Source: Leptothoe sp034932105
Lineage (GTDB): Bacteria; Cyanobacteriota; Cyanobacteriia; Phormidesmidales; Phormidesmidaceae
Assembly (NCBI RefSeq): GCF_034932105.1
Contig: NZ_JAYGIG010000003.1
Location: 71,676 to 135,675, forward strand
Direction: 5' to 3'
Length of the DNA: 64,000 nt
In this document: piece after piece, positions 27,019 through 35,878 of the stretch
Layout of the letters: every line of letters begins with the position of its first letter
Position numbering within the stretch: position 1 is the stretch's first letter
Notes under the pieces: model-generated
Seen by the model: only the letters and a program-made list of their open reading frames with translations
Told to the model about the DNA's origin: nothing
The model's database searches: none
Translations under genes and position numbers: made by a program

Positions 27019-27672
27019 AATCCTTACACCAAAAAAATACGAGTCTAGGTAAAAAGGTAAAAATAAATCTGACGCAGTTGATTTCTGAAAAAACTTAACC
27101 TAGGGCATTTGGTTAAATGGCATTAATTCTAGATCAGTTCATTCTAGAAAATCAGCAGCGGCGTAAATTCGACGAAATTTTAGACTACCTATGAAGGTAC
27201 ATCTAAAGTCCTATTTCACAAGTTTTCAATAACTTCAGAGAAGTTTTACAGGGCTTCCACACCTTATCAAAGAATTCTGCTAAAAACAGCTGGTCAATTG
27301 GCATTATTAGCCACCCTATGCAGATTTATTGAAATAAGTAAGTTTTAAGTAAGTCTATAAATGAGGAATGGGCTGAAACCTGACAACATAGCCGCAGGTA
27401 GGTTGCCCAAGCTATAGCCAGAGATGCCAGTAATTATAAGGATGGGGTTAGGGGAAACCCCGAAACTTCTAAAAAGTTATCTGACATTTCTGTTACCCTA
27501 GGCCTAATTTTTTGTCAGGATGGTTAAACTGATAGTTATTATGGGCAGTGGTGTTTTTTGATGGGCGACACGCTATGGGTTTCAGATGTAGATCTCAGAT
27601 GGGGATCTCAGATGAATGCCATATCATCACCTTAAAACGTCGTAACGGCCACCGTACATACCAGGTGTCGAC
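27019..27672. other. Divergent intergenic region of 654 bases
   Basis: Between the response regulator (minus) and the CPP1-like gene (plus). It is AT-rich near the regulator, with paired attctaga boxes. The part at about 27360-27500 is G-rich with a small hairpin (ggggttaggggaaacccc near 27445-27462) and could be a long structured leader or a small RNA. No known family was recognised. Confidence 0.4.
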
Positions 27673-28293
27673 ATGAATGAGAGCAACTATAAAACGTTGG
27701 GATTAGATGAGTCCTCTTCTTTTGAGGAGGTCCAAGTCGCTCGCAAACGCCTTCTAGAGGAGTTTGGCAACAGTCCCCAGCGAAAAGAGTCCATTGAGGC
27801 TGCCTATGACGCCATTTTGATGGAGCGACTGCGAATGCGCCAGGAGGGCAAGATAAAAGTGCCTGATCGTATTCGATTTGCAGAAAAAACGGCAGAGATT
27901 TCGACGTCTACACCCAGGGTATCCCTACCTGCCCCCCAACCTCCTAGTTGGCTACAGAACTGGTTAGATACCCCCAGTCGAGATGATATTTTATGGTCCT
28001 CGGTGGTGTTTTTGGCATTGGCCGCTATGGCTTGGTTTACGGCCAACGGTGCTTCCACCGCCCTAGGTTTTTCCGTTGCAGCCACCATCTTCTTCGTCAA
28101 CCGCAAAGAACGGAAGTTCTGGCGCTCGTTTGCCTTTGCGGCCGGCGGTTTATTGTTGGGTGTCTTGTTAGGGATATTAGCCGTTAGTCTAGTGGGTGCT
28201 CAGAGTTTGGGCTTAACGCCAGAACGAATAAACGCAGTGGTGGCAATTGTAACCATGACGTTGCTGTGGTTTGTCAGTAGTTTTACGCGCTAG
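27673..28293 (+). CDS. CPP1-like (DUF3353) J-domain-like membrane protein
   Basis: A 206-aa protein. Residues 5-55 form a degenerate J-like helical domain (NYKTLGLDESSSFEEVQVAR, AAYDAILMERLRMRQEGKI) without the HPD motif. Three to four membrane segments follow (ILWSSVVFLALAAMAWFTA, TALGFSVAATIFFVN, FAFAAGGLLLGVLLGILAV, VVAIVTMTLLWFV). This is the layout of the CPP1-like family, whose plant member protects protochlorophyllide oxidoreductase. The cyanobacterial role is presumably thylakoid-membrane chaperoning. It ends with a 4-base overlap with the convergent gene at 28290. Confidence 0.85.
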   Translation: MNESNYKTLGLDESSSFEEVQVARKRLLEEFGNSPQRKESIEAAYDAILMERLRMRQEGKIKVPDRIRFAEKTAEISTSTPRVSLPAPQPPSWLQNWLDTPSRDDILWSSVVFLALAAMAWFTANGASTALGFSVAATIFFVNRKERKFWRSFAFAAGGLLLGVLLGILAVSLVGAQSLGLTPERINAVVAIVTMTLLWFVSSFTR

Positions 28294-29093
28294 CTTTTGG
28301 TGGCTATGGCCGCTGCAATCGCTTGGTTACTCGTCTTTGCCACATAGCTGTTGGCAGAATACCGATCGACATGGCGAAAGATCCCAATGGGCGCCACGGT
28401 GCGGCAAGTGTAAAATTCAACGGCCATCTTGCCCTTAGGTAGACTGTGGACCCTTGGCTTTAGGGTTTTGGGTTGTTCCACGCGCCATCGCCAGCTGCAC
28501 TGATTTGGGATGCTACCAATCAGTCGATGATGTGCCCAACGGTGAAATTTTCCGCAGCGGCCAAATTCTTGTAATTCCCGTTGGAATATAGAGGCGATCA
28601 AAAAGGAGCTAGCTGTAAGATTCCCCGTAATGGCAGCCATGTAGTTGGGTAGGGCCCCTTGGGGATGGGGCGGCGTATTGTGATCGCCAGCCATTGCTAG
28701 GGCTGCTTCTAGGTGGGATGTAGTACTGAGCTGATTTTGCATTGCCCAGGTTGCAGCTCCCCCATGATTTATATTGTCTCTCCTCATGCGATAGAGATAG
28801 GTCACCAAACAATAGTTAGGTTTGAGATCAAGGCCTGGGAGTTGTTTAAGGGCGGTGCTAGCATCGATGGTGCTAATAAACCAGCGACCATTTGCATTGG
28901 GAGTTGAGCCTTCATGGTGGATTAGTCCTCCCTTCCGAAACAACGTGCTCAAGGTGGCGATGGAGTCGGGCTCGGGCATGTCTTCTTCGTTAGCAGGAGG
29001 TGCGTGCTCGCATAGGGGCAACATCAACTGCTGCTTAAGGGCTCGTCGGAGGGTTTGGAGAGAGGTGACGGGAAACTGTAGTGGTGACGACAT
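28290..29093 (-). CDS. Uncharacterised cyanobacterial protein
   Basis: A 267-aa protein that I do not recognise. No clear signal peptide or membrane segment. Segments that look conserved are GGLIHHEGSTPNANGRWFIS, YCLVTYLYRMRRDN, GNLTASSFLIASIFQRELQEFG and WRWRVEQPKTLKPRVHSL. The His/Trp/Arg content and the C-terminal basic patch suggest a soluble enzyme or binding protein, but no motif decides. It follows the Gfo/Idh oxidoreductase gene by 45 bases on the same strand, so the two may be co-transcribed. Confidence 0.65.
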   Translation of the reverse strand: MSSPLQFPVTSLQTLRRALKQQLMLPLCEHAPPANEEDMPEPDSIATLSTLFRKGGLIHHEGSTPNANGRWFISTIDASTALKQLPGLDLKPNYCLVTYLYRMRRDNINHGGAATWAMQNQLSTTSHLEAALAMAGDHNTPPHPQGALPNYMAAITGNLTASSFLIASIFQRELQEFGRCGKFHRWAHHRLIGSIPNQCSWRWRVEQPKTLKPRVHSLPKGKMAVEFYTCRTVAPIGIFRHVDRYSANSYVAKTSNQAIAAAIATKS

Positions 29094-29138
29094 AGCTGAA
29101 GCTACTATGCTGGGATAACCATTGGCTTAAACCAGGTT

Positions 29139-30263
29139 TTACTGGACACCAGACGTTTTACTGGGAACCAGATTTTGATTGGGTACTGTCACCCAGGTTT
29201 GTTGAGCATGGGCCTGGTGGGTGAGATCTATGAGTAGCTGGGAATAAACTCCTTCCGTGAGGGATGGGGCTATGGTTTGCTGTTGATCTATACAAGATAC
29301 CCAATGATCCACCACTCGAATAAACGGGGCTAGTCTCCCATCCTCATAGAGTTTGGGAAAGGCTAAGCGGGTGGGAATATCGATCGGAGCTAGGGGCTCT
29401 CCTGCCTGGCTGCCGGTTAGGGTAAAGCCTCGAATGTAGTCTTTTTGATTAGCATTGCCCAGAACCAGGGTACCTTTTTCTCCGTAGACTTCAACCCAGT
29501 GGCCGCGACCGGCCAGGGCTACTGCGCTGAGGGTTACCTGCACAGGGGTGCCATCCATCAGCTCCAGGCTAATGCTGCAGGTATCGTCGGAATCAACCGG
29601 TTTATACTGGCCAGATTCTGGGTGCGGGCGCTGAGTGATGGTGGTACTCAAATTGGCCGATAGGCGTTTGGCTGGACCAAAGAGCCAGGCCACATAGTCG
29701 AACATGTGGGAGCCGATGGACCCGAGGGCCCCACCGCCTTGCTCTTTTCGGGCATACCAGTTCCAAGCCCGTTCAGGATTAGCTCGACTGCCTGTAATCC
29801 AGTCAATTTTGATCAGTCGCTTTTGACCGACGTAGTTTTCATTGAGTAATTCTGCCAAGTGCTGCCAGGCGGGAATAAACCGAAACTCAAAGTCCATTAC
29901 AACGGCCACATTGTGCTGCTGGGCCAGGGCCTGGAGATGTTGGGCTTCCTGTAGGGTGAGGGCAGTGGGCTTTTCCAGCAGCAAATGTTTCTCGGCCTGG
30001 AGTACGATCGCCGCCATGGGGTGATGGGCAAAGGGGGGAGTGGCCACACTCACGGCGTGGACCTGGGGCAGGGCAACAATTGCCTCGATACTATCACAGG
30101 CATGGGGAATGCCGTGCTGCTGGGCAATGGCCTCGGCCTGGTGGAGATCGCGATGATAAACCGCGACCACTTCGGTCCGATGGTGGGCCATAAAGCCAGG
30201 AATATGAACTTTTTGACCAAACCCTGTACCAACAACAGCAACACCAATGGACGTCTGGGACAT
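29139..30263 (-). CDS. Gfo/Idh/MocA-family oxidoreductase
   Basis: An NAD(P)-dependent sugar or cyclitol dehydrogenase-like protein of 374 aa. The Rossmann fold begins GVAVVGTGFGQKVHIPGF. The active-site region has HLLLEKPTALTLQEAQHL, where EKP holds the conserved catalytic Lys. The C-terminal alpha/beta domain has GGGALGSIGSHMFDYVAWLFG with the usual H-x-x-D pair. The substrate is unknown. It is probably transcribed with the 267-aa gene downstream. Confidence 0.9.
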   Translation of the reverse strand: MSQTSIGVAVVGTGFGQKVHIPGFMAHHRTEVVAVYHRDLHQAEAIAQQHGIPHACDSIEAIVALPQVHAVSVATPPFAHHPMAAIVLQAEKHLLLEKPTALTLQEAQHLQALAQQHNVAVVMDFEFRFIPAWQHLAELLNENYVGQKRLIKIDWITGSRANPERAWNWYARKEQGGGALGSIGSHMFDYVAWLFGPAKRLSANLSTTITQRPHPESGQYKPVDSDDTCSISLELMDGTPVQVTLSAVALAGRGHWVEVYGEKGTLVLGNANQKDYIRGFTLTGSQAGEPLAPIDIPTRLAFPKLYEDGRLAPFIRVVDHWVSCIDQQQTIAPSLTEGVYSQLLIDLTHQAHAQQTWVTVPNQNLVPSKTSGVQ

Positions 30264-30430
30264 AGCATAGCGAGAACTAGACAGCGGGGAGAAAGTTGGT
30301 TGGCTCTGCCCTGGGCCAACTCCCGATTCCTTAGCCTAGCGATAAGGGGGACACAGCGCTAGCGGCTACCACTGACGCGTATAATGAGAACATTAACAGA
30401 ACTTTACACTTAGAGTGCGATTGTCCAGTC

Positions 30431-30808
30431 ATGACTTATTACTATTGGTTTACGCCCCCCTACTTCTTTATGGTGGCTGGTCTACTGATTGCGGTTACCT
30501 CGGGAGCGTCCTTTAGCTCTGTGCTCAAAGACATTGTGGCGGCATGGCGTAAAACCCGTTCGTCTGAAGTAGTGGCCAAGCTGGGGGGGATTAATATCCA
30601 GTTACCATTCTTGGGCATTTGTGTCGGCACAGCCATATTTTTAGCTTCAGGCTTGGGCTGTTTTGGGACGCCTACATGGCTTTCCTATGCCCTGTCAGGT
30701 CCTCTGACTTTTTTGAGTGCAGCGTTAGTTTGGCGTCAGCTAAAAAGTAATTTGGCTCTACTGGAAAGTGGGCAGCCCCGTGCATTTGAGCTGGATTTCT
30801 TTGTTTAA
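30431..30808 (+). CDS. Small uncharacterised membrane protein
   Basis: A 125-aa protein with three hydrophobic segments (PPYFFMVAGLLIAVTSGAS, LPFLGICVGTAIFLASGLG, LSYALSGPLTFLSAALVW). A basic loop (AAWRKTRSSEVV) lies between the first and second. The family is not recognised. It is a single gene with its own hairpin terminator downstream. Confidence 0.7.
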   Translation: MTYYYWFTPPYFFMVAGLLIAVTSGASFSSVLKDIVAAWRKTRSSEVVAKLGGINIQLPFLGICVGTAIFLASGLGCFGTPTWLSYALSGPLTFLSAALVWRQLKSNLALLESGQPRAFELDFFV

Positions 30809-30844
30809 GCCTTGGTCATCGATGCACGGCTATATTCCTGCGGG

Positions 30845-30888
30845 AATCCCCTGTAACTGCTTTACCCATGGCGGCTATAGGGGATTTT
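30845..30888 (+). terminator. Probable terminator of the 125-aa membrane protein gene
   Basis: An 11-bp stem (aatcccctgta / tataggggatt, one G-U type pair) with a 20-base loop and TTTT after it, 37 bases past the stop. Confidence 0.65.
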
Positions 30889-30960
30889 CATGGAAATTGT
30901 TAGCCTGAGACGTCTGATAACAGAATGTTTTGTCTTGATGTAGAAAGGTAAAACCTATTT

Positions 30961-31824
30961 CTATTGGCGAATTCGGTCTAACTGGGCTTGGGTATTGGTG
31001 ACCCATTGGTTACGGCCCTGGTTAATGTAGAGATTGAGTGCCTGCTGTAATGCTTGTTCGGCCTCGTTTTCGCGACCCAGGGATTCTAAGGCCAGTCCTC
31101 TGGAATAGTAGGCATGGCCAAAGGTGGGGTAAAGCTGAATAGCTCGGTCAAAATGCCCTAGGGCCAGGTCGGATTCCCCCCGTCCAAAGTGGGTGATGCC
31201 CAGATTGTAGTGGGCCTCGGGATAGTTGTTATCGATGGCAATGGCTGTTTCAAGGGCTGCCATTGCCCCGTCTAGTTGATTTTGCTGCAGATAAATCAGG
31301 CCAATTTGATAGTGGATTTCTGGAGCCTGGGGGCTATAATCCACGGCGGTCAAAAGGGATGCTAGGGCCTCTGGTAGATTTCCTTGGCGGCGTTGGACTA
31401 AGCCGAGGTTGTAATGGGCAATACCCAATTGGGGCTCGAGGGCAACGGCCCGTTGCAAATAGCTAGCTGCCTGGTCTAGGTTACCCCCATCCAACAGCGC
31501 GGCTCCTAAGTTTACATAGGCCATGGTAAATTCGCCGTCGGCTTGGGTTGCTTGCCAGAAGGCATCCGCAGCTTCCTGCATTTGTTGCTGCTGACGGTAG
31601 GCAAGGCCAAGGTTGTAATGGGCAATAGCCAGGGTAGGGTCAAGGGCTACGGCACTTTTAAAGGCTGAGATCGCAGCCTCCAGCTGATTCTGCTGCACAT
31701 AGATCACTCCCTGTTCCAATGCCGCTTCGGCGCTGCCATAGCGTTGTTGGGCTAGGGCTGGTTTGACCGTGCCAAGGGTCAGAGCTAGTAATAGGGGCAA
31801 TCCATAGCGGTGGCCTAGGTTCAT
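30961..31824 (-). CDS. Exported tetratricopeptide-repeat protein
   Basis: A 287-aa protein with a signal peptide (LPLLLALTLGTVKPALA) and about seven TPR units from residue 28 onward. Recurrent blocks are AIAHYNLGLAYRQQQQMQEA, MAYVNLGAALLDGGNLDQA, IHYQIGLIYLQQNQLDGA and HAYYSRGLALESLGRENEAE. TPR superhelices bind other proteins; with a signal peptide this one should act in the periplasm or thylakoid lumen. It is a single gene with no informative partner. Confidence 0.88.
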   Translation of the reverse strand: MNLGHRYGLPLLLALTLGTVKPALAQQRYGSAEAALEQGVIYVQQNQLEAAISAFKSAVALDPTLAIAHYNLGLAYRQQQQMQEAADAFWQATQADGEFTMAYVNLGAALLDGGNLDQAASYLQRAVALEPQLGIAHYNLGLVQRRQGNLPEALASLLTAVDYSPQAPEIHYQIGLIYLQQNQLDGAMAALETAIAIDNNYPEAHYNLGITHFGRGESDLALGHFDRAIQLYPTFGHAYYSRGLALESLGRENEAEQALQQALNLYINQGRNQWVTNTQAQLDRIRQ

Positions 31825-32024
31825 TGAAAGTGCTCCCCTAGAGTAGAAAATGGCCTAGTGAACGGTACTGCTATCCCTCAACCGGATTAAAGGCAAGTAC
31901 TTTATCAAACCTTTAGGAATATTAAATTAATATAGGGCGTTGGTGCTCAAACGTCTACCCATTTTCCGTGTTATTCCTGACGCGGTTTCTGCTTATTCTT
32001 GTTAGGACATATTCACAAAAATGC

Positions 32025-32741
32025 CTACTCTACTAGGGCCCCGTAGCTGACATCGTTGGGACTCATGTGGGCATGGATCACTTCGCCATCCCGAAACCAC
32101 ACCACCCGTTCGGTTAACCTGGCAACCGCGGGTTCATGGGTCACCATCACAACGGTAATTCCCCCCTGGTTGAGTTCAGCAAAAATCTTCATCACCTCTT
32201 CGGTGGTGGTGGTATCGAGGGCACCGGTCGGTTCGTCCGCCAGCAGTAGTAGGGGACGATTGACAATGGCCCGGGCAATGGCCACCCGCTGTTGTTGTCC
32301 CCCCGAGAGCTGGCTGGGCTTGTTGGCCTGTCTATTGCCCAAGCCCACCCGCTGAAGAGCGGTGACGGCCCGCTCACGTCGTTCGGCGGCGGGCACCCCC
32401 CCGTACACCATGGGCAGGGCGACATTATCCAGGGCACTGAGCTGGGGCAACAGATGAAACTGTTGGAACACAAACCCGATTTTGCGATTGCGAATGACGG
32501 CCAGGGTGTCATCGTCTAACTGGGCCACATCCTGACCATCAAAAAAGTATTGTCCCTCGGTGGGGCGATCTAAGCAGCCAATCAGGTTCATGGCGGTGGA
32601 TTTGCCTGAACCGGACGGACCCATAATGGCGCAATAATCTCCCTGGTCAATGGTCAGGCTGACATCCCATAGGGCTTTGACTTCGGTGTTGCCGCTGCCG
32701 TAGATTTTGGCGATGTGGTGGAGGTTGATTAGGGGAGGCAT
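32025..32741 (-). CDS. ABC transporter ATP-binding protein, MacB/LolD type
   Basis: A 238-aa ATPase. Walker A is GPSGSGKST, the Q-loop VFQQFHLLPQLS, the signature LSGGQQQRVAIARAI, Walker B LLLADEPTGALD and the switch His is in VVMVTHEPAVA. It pairs with the FtsX-like permease that starts 12 bases upstream in the same operon, forming a MacB-like mechanotransmission or efflux complex. No membrane-fusion (MacA) gene is adjacent here. Confidence 0.94.
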   Translation of the reverse strand: MPPLINLHHIAKIYGSGNTEVKALWDVSLTIDQGDYCAIMGPSGSGKSTAMNLIGCLDRPTEGQYFFDGQDVAQLDDDTLAVIRNRKIGFVFQQFHLLPQLSALDNVALPMVYGGVPAAERRERAVTALQRVGLGNRQANKPSQLSGGQQQRVAIARAIVNRPLLLLADEPTGALDTTTTEEVMKIFAELNQGGITVVMVTHEPAVARLTERVVWFRDGEVIHAHMSPNDVSYGALVE

Positions 32742-32752
32742 GGAGGACTGAA

Positions 32753-33979
32753 TTAAATGCTTCTCAGGGCCACAATCGGGTCTAGTTTAGCGGCCTGGCG
32801 GGCGGGAATGACGCCGAAAAATAGACCAATGCTGCCGGAGACGCCGACGGCGACAATAATTACACTGACTGAGGCGGAGGATTCGAAGGGGGTGAGTAGG
32901 CTGAGCAGACCGATACCGCCAACGCCCACCATGGTGCCGATGATACCTCCGGCGGCGGAAAGAATGATCGCTTCGATCAGAAACTGGGTGAGGATATCGT
33001 TCCGGGATGCGCCGATGGCTTTGCGTAACCCGATTTCCTGGGTGCGTTCCCGAACGGATACCAGCATGATATTCATGATGCCGATGCCGCCGACGAGTAG
33101 GGAGATACTTGCGATCGCAGCCAGCATCAAGGTCAATGCCCCCGTAATCGTATCGGCAATGGACAGCAACGTATCCTGGTTTTGAATAAAGAAATCATCC
33201 TCTTCGGCCCGGGTAATCCCATGGCGTAGCCGCAACAGGTTGGTAATCTGAAATTCCGCCGTTTGCATACTGTCAGCATTGCGAGCGGTAGCCGAAATAA
33301 AACTCACCTCAAGGCCATAGGGGGAGGTACGACCCACAATCCGACTCGCCTGGGTGGTGATGGGAATAATCACCGCATCATCATAATTCACCCCCAGGTT
33401 CGACCCTTGTCGCTCTAGCACCCCCACCACTTCAAAGGCAATATTATTAATGCGCAACGACTGTCCCAGGGCCACCTGATCCTCAAATAAACGTTCAGCT
33501 AGAGAATTTCCCAGTACAGCAACGGCACTCGTTCGCTGCAGATCTAAATCAGAAATAAACCGCCCCTGCTCTATGGTGAAATTGCGGACAGTAATAAAGG
33601 CGGGGTTGGTGCCAATCACACTGGCATTGGCATTACGGTTGAGAAAGGAAAGCAGCCCTGGAGTTGTATTTTCAGCTGCCACATCAATCACCGACGGCAC
33701 CTGTTGGGCAATCGCCTCCGCATCTGCCAACACTAAGTTGCGAGAAATTTCCAAGCCCCCCAACCGTCGCGTCTCTCGGTTTCCCGGCACAATAAACAAA
33801 ATATTGGGCCCCAGACTCTGGAGCTGCTGATTGATATAGCGTTGCCCCCCTTCCCCCAGACCCACCATGGCAATGACCGACGCATTGCCAATGATGATGC
33901 CCAACATCGTCAGGCTGCTGCGAAGCTTGCTGGCCATTAGGGTTTTAACCGCCATTTTGAGACTTTCGCGAAAATCCAT
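32753..33979 (-). CDS. MacB-like ABC transporter permease (FtsX domain)
   Basis: A 408-aa protein. The N-terminal membrane helix lies in a typical block (RESLKMAVKTLMASKLRSS, TMLGIIIGNASVIAMVGLG). A large periplasmic MacB_PCD domain follows (GPNILFIVPGNRETR, VAVLGNSLAERLF, SLRINNIAFEVVGVL). Three C-terminal helices form the FtsX domain (LTLMLAAIASISLLVGGIGIMN, IGLRKAIGASRNDILTQFLIEA, GGIIGTMVGVGGIG). It exports or mechanically couples an unknown substrate. It is first of two genes, followed by the ATPase. Confidence 0.94.
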   Translation of the reverse strand: MDFRESLKMAVKTLMASKLRSSLTMLGIIIGNASVIAMVGLGEGGQRYINQQLQSLGPNILFIVPGNRETRRLGGLEISRNLVLADAEAIAQQVPSVIDVAAENTTPGLLSFLNRNANASVIGTNPAFITVRNFTIEQGRFISDLDLQRTSAVAVLGNSLAERLFEDQVALGQSLRINNIAFEVVGVLERQGSNLGVNYDDAVIIPITTQASRIVGRTSPYGLEVSFISATARNADSMQTAEFQITNLLRLRHGITRAEEDDFFIQNQDTLLSIADTITGALTLMLAAIASISLLVGGIGIMNIMLVSVRERTQEIGLRKAIGASRNDILTQFLIEAIILSAAGGIIGTMVGVGGIGLLSLLTPFESSASVSVIIVAVGVSGSIGLFFGVIPARQAAKLDPIVALRSI

Positions 33980-34052
33980 TTGTAGGGTGGGCAGTGCCCA
34001 CCAGAAAGCTATACCAACAGCATAAACCCAAGCTTAAATAACGACATTGATG

Positions 34053-34083
34053 CAAAAGGGCTCCTTTCTCGGGAGCCCTTTTG
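34053..34083 (-). terminator. Terminator between glgC and the MacB-like operon
   Basis: A 12-bp perfect stem (caaaagggctcc / ggagcccttttg) with a 7-base loop, symmetric and ending in TTTT on both strands. It lies 42 bases past the glgC stop. Confidence 0.88.
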
Positions 34084-34124
34084 TTAGCAGGAATGTTGGT
34101 CAATGGTGGGCTGCGCCCTACGGT

Positions 34125-35411
34125 TTAAATAATCATGCCGTCAGGAATCACCGCATTCTTCAGTACAACAACAATGCCGCTGCGGATATAGAAGCCAAGA
34201 TCTTCCCGTTCGGCCTCTTGAATGTTTTCCTTGTTGACAATTTTCACATTGCGGCCAATGCGAGCATTTTTATCCACAATGGCCTGCTTAATAATGGTAC
34301 CTTCACCGATACCCACGGGCACTTTACCCCGAGTAAGATGCTGGTTATTATCATTGGTCTCGTAGTAGTCAGCCCCCATCAGCAGAGCATTCTCAATCTC
34401 ACAGCCAGACCCAATTCGTTGACGTAACCCGATCACCGTGCGGGTAATGTTGCACTGCTTGAGGACAGAGCCATCGCCCACAATCGACTGGGTTATCTTA
34501 CAGTCGAGCAATTTACTAGGGGGGAGATAGCGAGCCCTGGTATAGATCGGTGCTTCTTCGTCGTAGAAGCTAAAAGGTGGATCGGGTTGCTGGGTGAGCG
34601 CCAGGTTGGAATTGAAAAATGCTTCAATCGTTCCAATATCTTCCCAATACCCATCAAACAGATAGGCCTGGATATTGTACTCCCGGGCAGCGCCAGGAAT
34701 AATCTCCTTACCGAAGTCGGTTTGTTCGGGGGAGCGGCGGAGTAAATCAATCAGGGCCTGCTTTTTGAAAACGTAGATGCCCATGGAGGCAATAAAGGGC
34801 TGTTCCTGGGCCTGCTCAGGACTCAGACCCAAGGCGGTGGTGTCCACCTTCATCGCTTCAAGGTCATCACCCTTGGGTTTTTCATGAAAGTCAACAATGC
34901 GACCAGAACCATCAATCTTCATTAGGCCAAAGCTAGATGCAACCTTAGAACCTACGGGCACCACTGACAGGGTGACATCGGCTCCGGTACTCCGGTGACG
35001 CTCTACAAAGAGACTGTAATCCATACGATACAGGTGATCACCGGAGAGGATGATGACTTCATCCACATCCCAGCTTTCAAATAGCCATAGATACTTACGC
35101 ACAGCATCGGCAGTACCCTGAAACCAGCTAGGACTTTCAGGGGTTTGCTGGGCTGCTAGCACCTCGACAAAACCGTCGCTAAAGGTGGAAAAGTTATAGG
35201 CCCGAGTGATGTGGCGGTTGAGGGAGGCGGAATTAAACTGCGTGAGGACGTAGATTTTTAATATTTCCGAGTTGATACAGTTACTAACGGGAATATCAAT
35301 CAATCGATATTTACCGGCTAGGGGAACCGCGGGCTTGGCACGAAACTTAGTTAAGGGGTAGAGGCGAGTACCAGCACCGCCGCCGAGAATAATCGAAAGA
35401 ACTCTTTTCAC
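34125..35411 (-). CDS. glgC: Glucose-1-phosphate adenylyltransferase (ADP-glucose pyrophosphorylase)
   Basis: Makes ADP-glucose from ATP and glucose 1-phosphate, the committed step of glycogen synthesis; cyanobacterial enzymes are activated by 3-phosphoglycerate. It is 428 aa, the expected length. The N-terminal nucleotidyltransferase block is ILGGGAGTRLYPLTKFRAKP, followed by VLTQFNSASLNRHI, ILSGDHLYRMDY (catalytic Asp) and DFHEKPKGDDLE. The C-terminal left-handed beta-helix starts about residue 300 and ends with the regulatory Lys region (VVVLKNAVIPDGMII). glgB is elsewhere in the window (59.3 kb). Confidence 0.97.
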   Translation of the reverse strand: MKRVLSIILGGGAGTRLYPLTKFRAKPAVPLAGKYRLIDIPVSNCINSEILKIYVLTQFNSASLNRHITRAYNFSTFSDGFVEVLAAQQTPESPSWFQGTADAVRKYLWLFESWDVDEVIILSGDHLYRMDYSLFVERHRSTGADVTLSVVPVGSKVASSFGLMKIDGSGRIVDFHEKPKGDDLEAMKVDTTALGLSPEQAQEQPFIASMGIYVFKKQALIDLLRRSPEQTDFGKEIIPGAAREYNIQAYLFDGYWEDIGTIEAFFNSNLALTQQPDPPFSFYDEEAPIYTRARYLPPSKLLDCKITQSIVGDGSVLKQCNITRTVIGLRQRIGSGCEIENALLMGADYYETNDNNQHLTRGKVPVGIGEGTIIKQAIVDKNARIGRNVKIVNKENIQEAEREDLGFYIRSGIVVVLKNAVIPDGMII

Positions 35412-35507
35412 AGGATCGTCTCACTAGCGCAGTTTGTTAATTCATTATTTAGTTTGAGGGTGTATCTAACCCTTGACAAGAGGTTGACACAATTTATTTT
35501 TGACTTG

Positions 35508-35517
35508 TGCTATAAAA
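35508..35517 (+). promoter_or_regulatory. Candidate plus-strand promoter (extended -10)
   Basis: TGCTATAAAAT-type extended -10, with two TTGACA boxes upstream (35473-35478, 35484-35489) at non-ideal spacing (21 bases or more). No plus-strand gene follows for 2.3 kb, so it would drive a small RNA, possibly antisense to the serine hydrolase end. Confidence 0.35.
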
Positions 35518-35545
35518 TACGTCCAAGATGGAAGCGCCCTCAGCC

Positions 35546-35587
35546 GGTTCCTATCAGGGTTATGAGTTGAGCCAATGATAGGAAACC
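35546..35587 (+). ncRNA. Candidate small RNA stem-loop
   Basis: An 11-bp stem (ggttcctatca / tgatagg-aaacc with one bulged A) about 25 bases downstream of the candidate promoter, followed by AT-rich sequence with agctttt. No known RNA family is recognised. It is speculative. Confidence 0.25.
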
Positions 35588-35878
35588 TGCAAAGATATTA
35601 ATTAGCTTTTAGTCAGCCTTTTAGTCAGCTTCCTTAGGGTGAAAAGCATCAAGACCAAGCCTGTTCATTGCAAAAAGCAGGCCAGAACAAGTGCTAGAAG
35701 CGGATAATTTTCTGATCATCAAACCCCTAAGTCAGTTTAGTTTTGACCACCAAAAATACCCTGAAATTTTAGTGCCAGAACCCCAATGTATGGGCTCATA
35801 GACGTGGATAAAAAAGTATGGGCTAAAAAATATTGAGTCTAATGACGACGCGCTCAATTTCTCAGTTTTGGGATGCCA

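Larger units (their letters stand above)
35412..35878. other. Intergenic region upstream of glgC
   Basis: A 467-base stretch between glgC and the serine hydrolase, both on the minus strand. It contains a good plus-strand extended -10 (35508-35517) followed by a stem-loop (35546-35587), pointing to a possible unannotated transcript. Confidence 0.45.
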
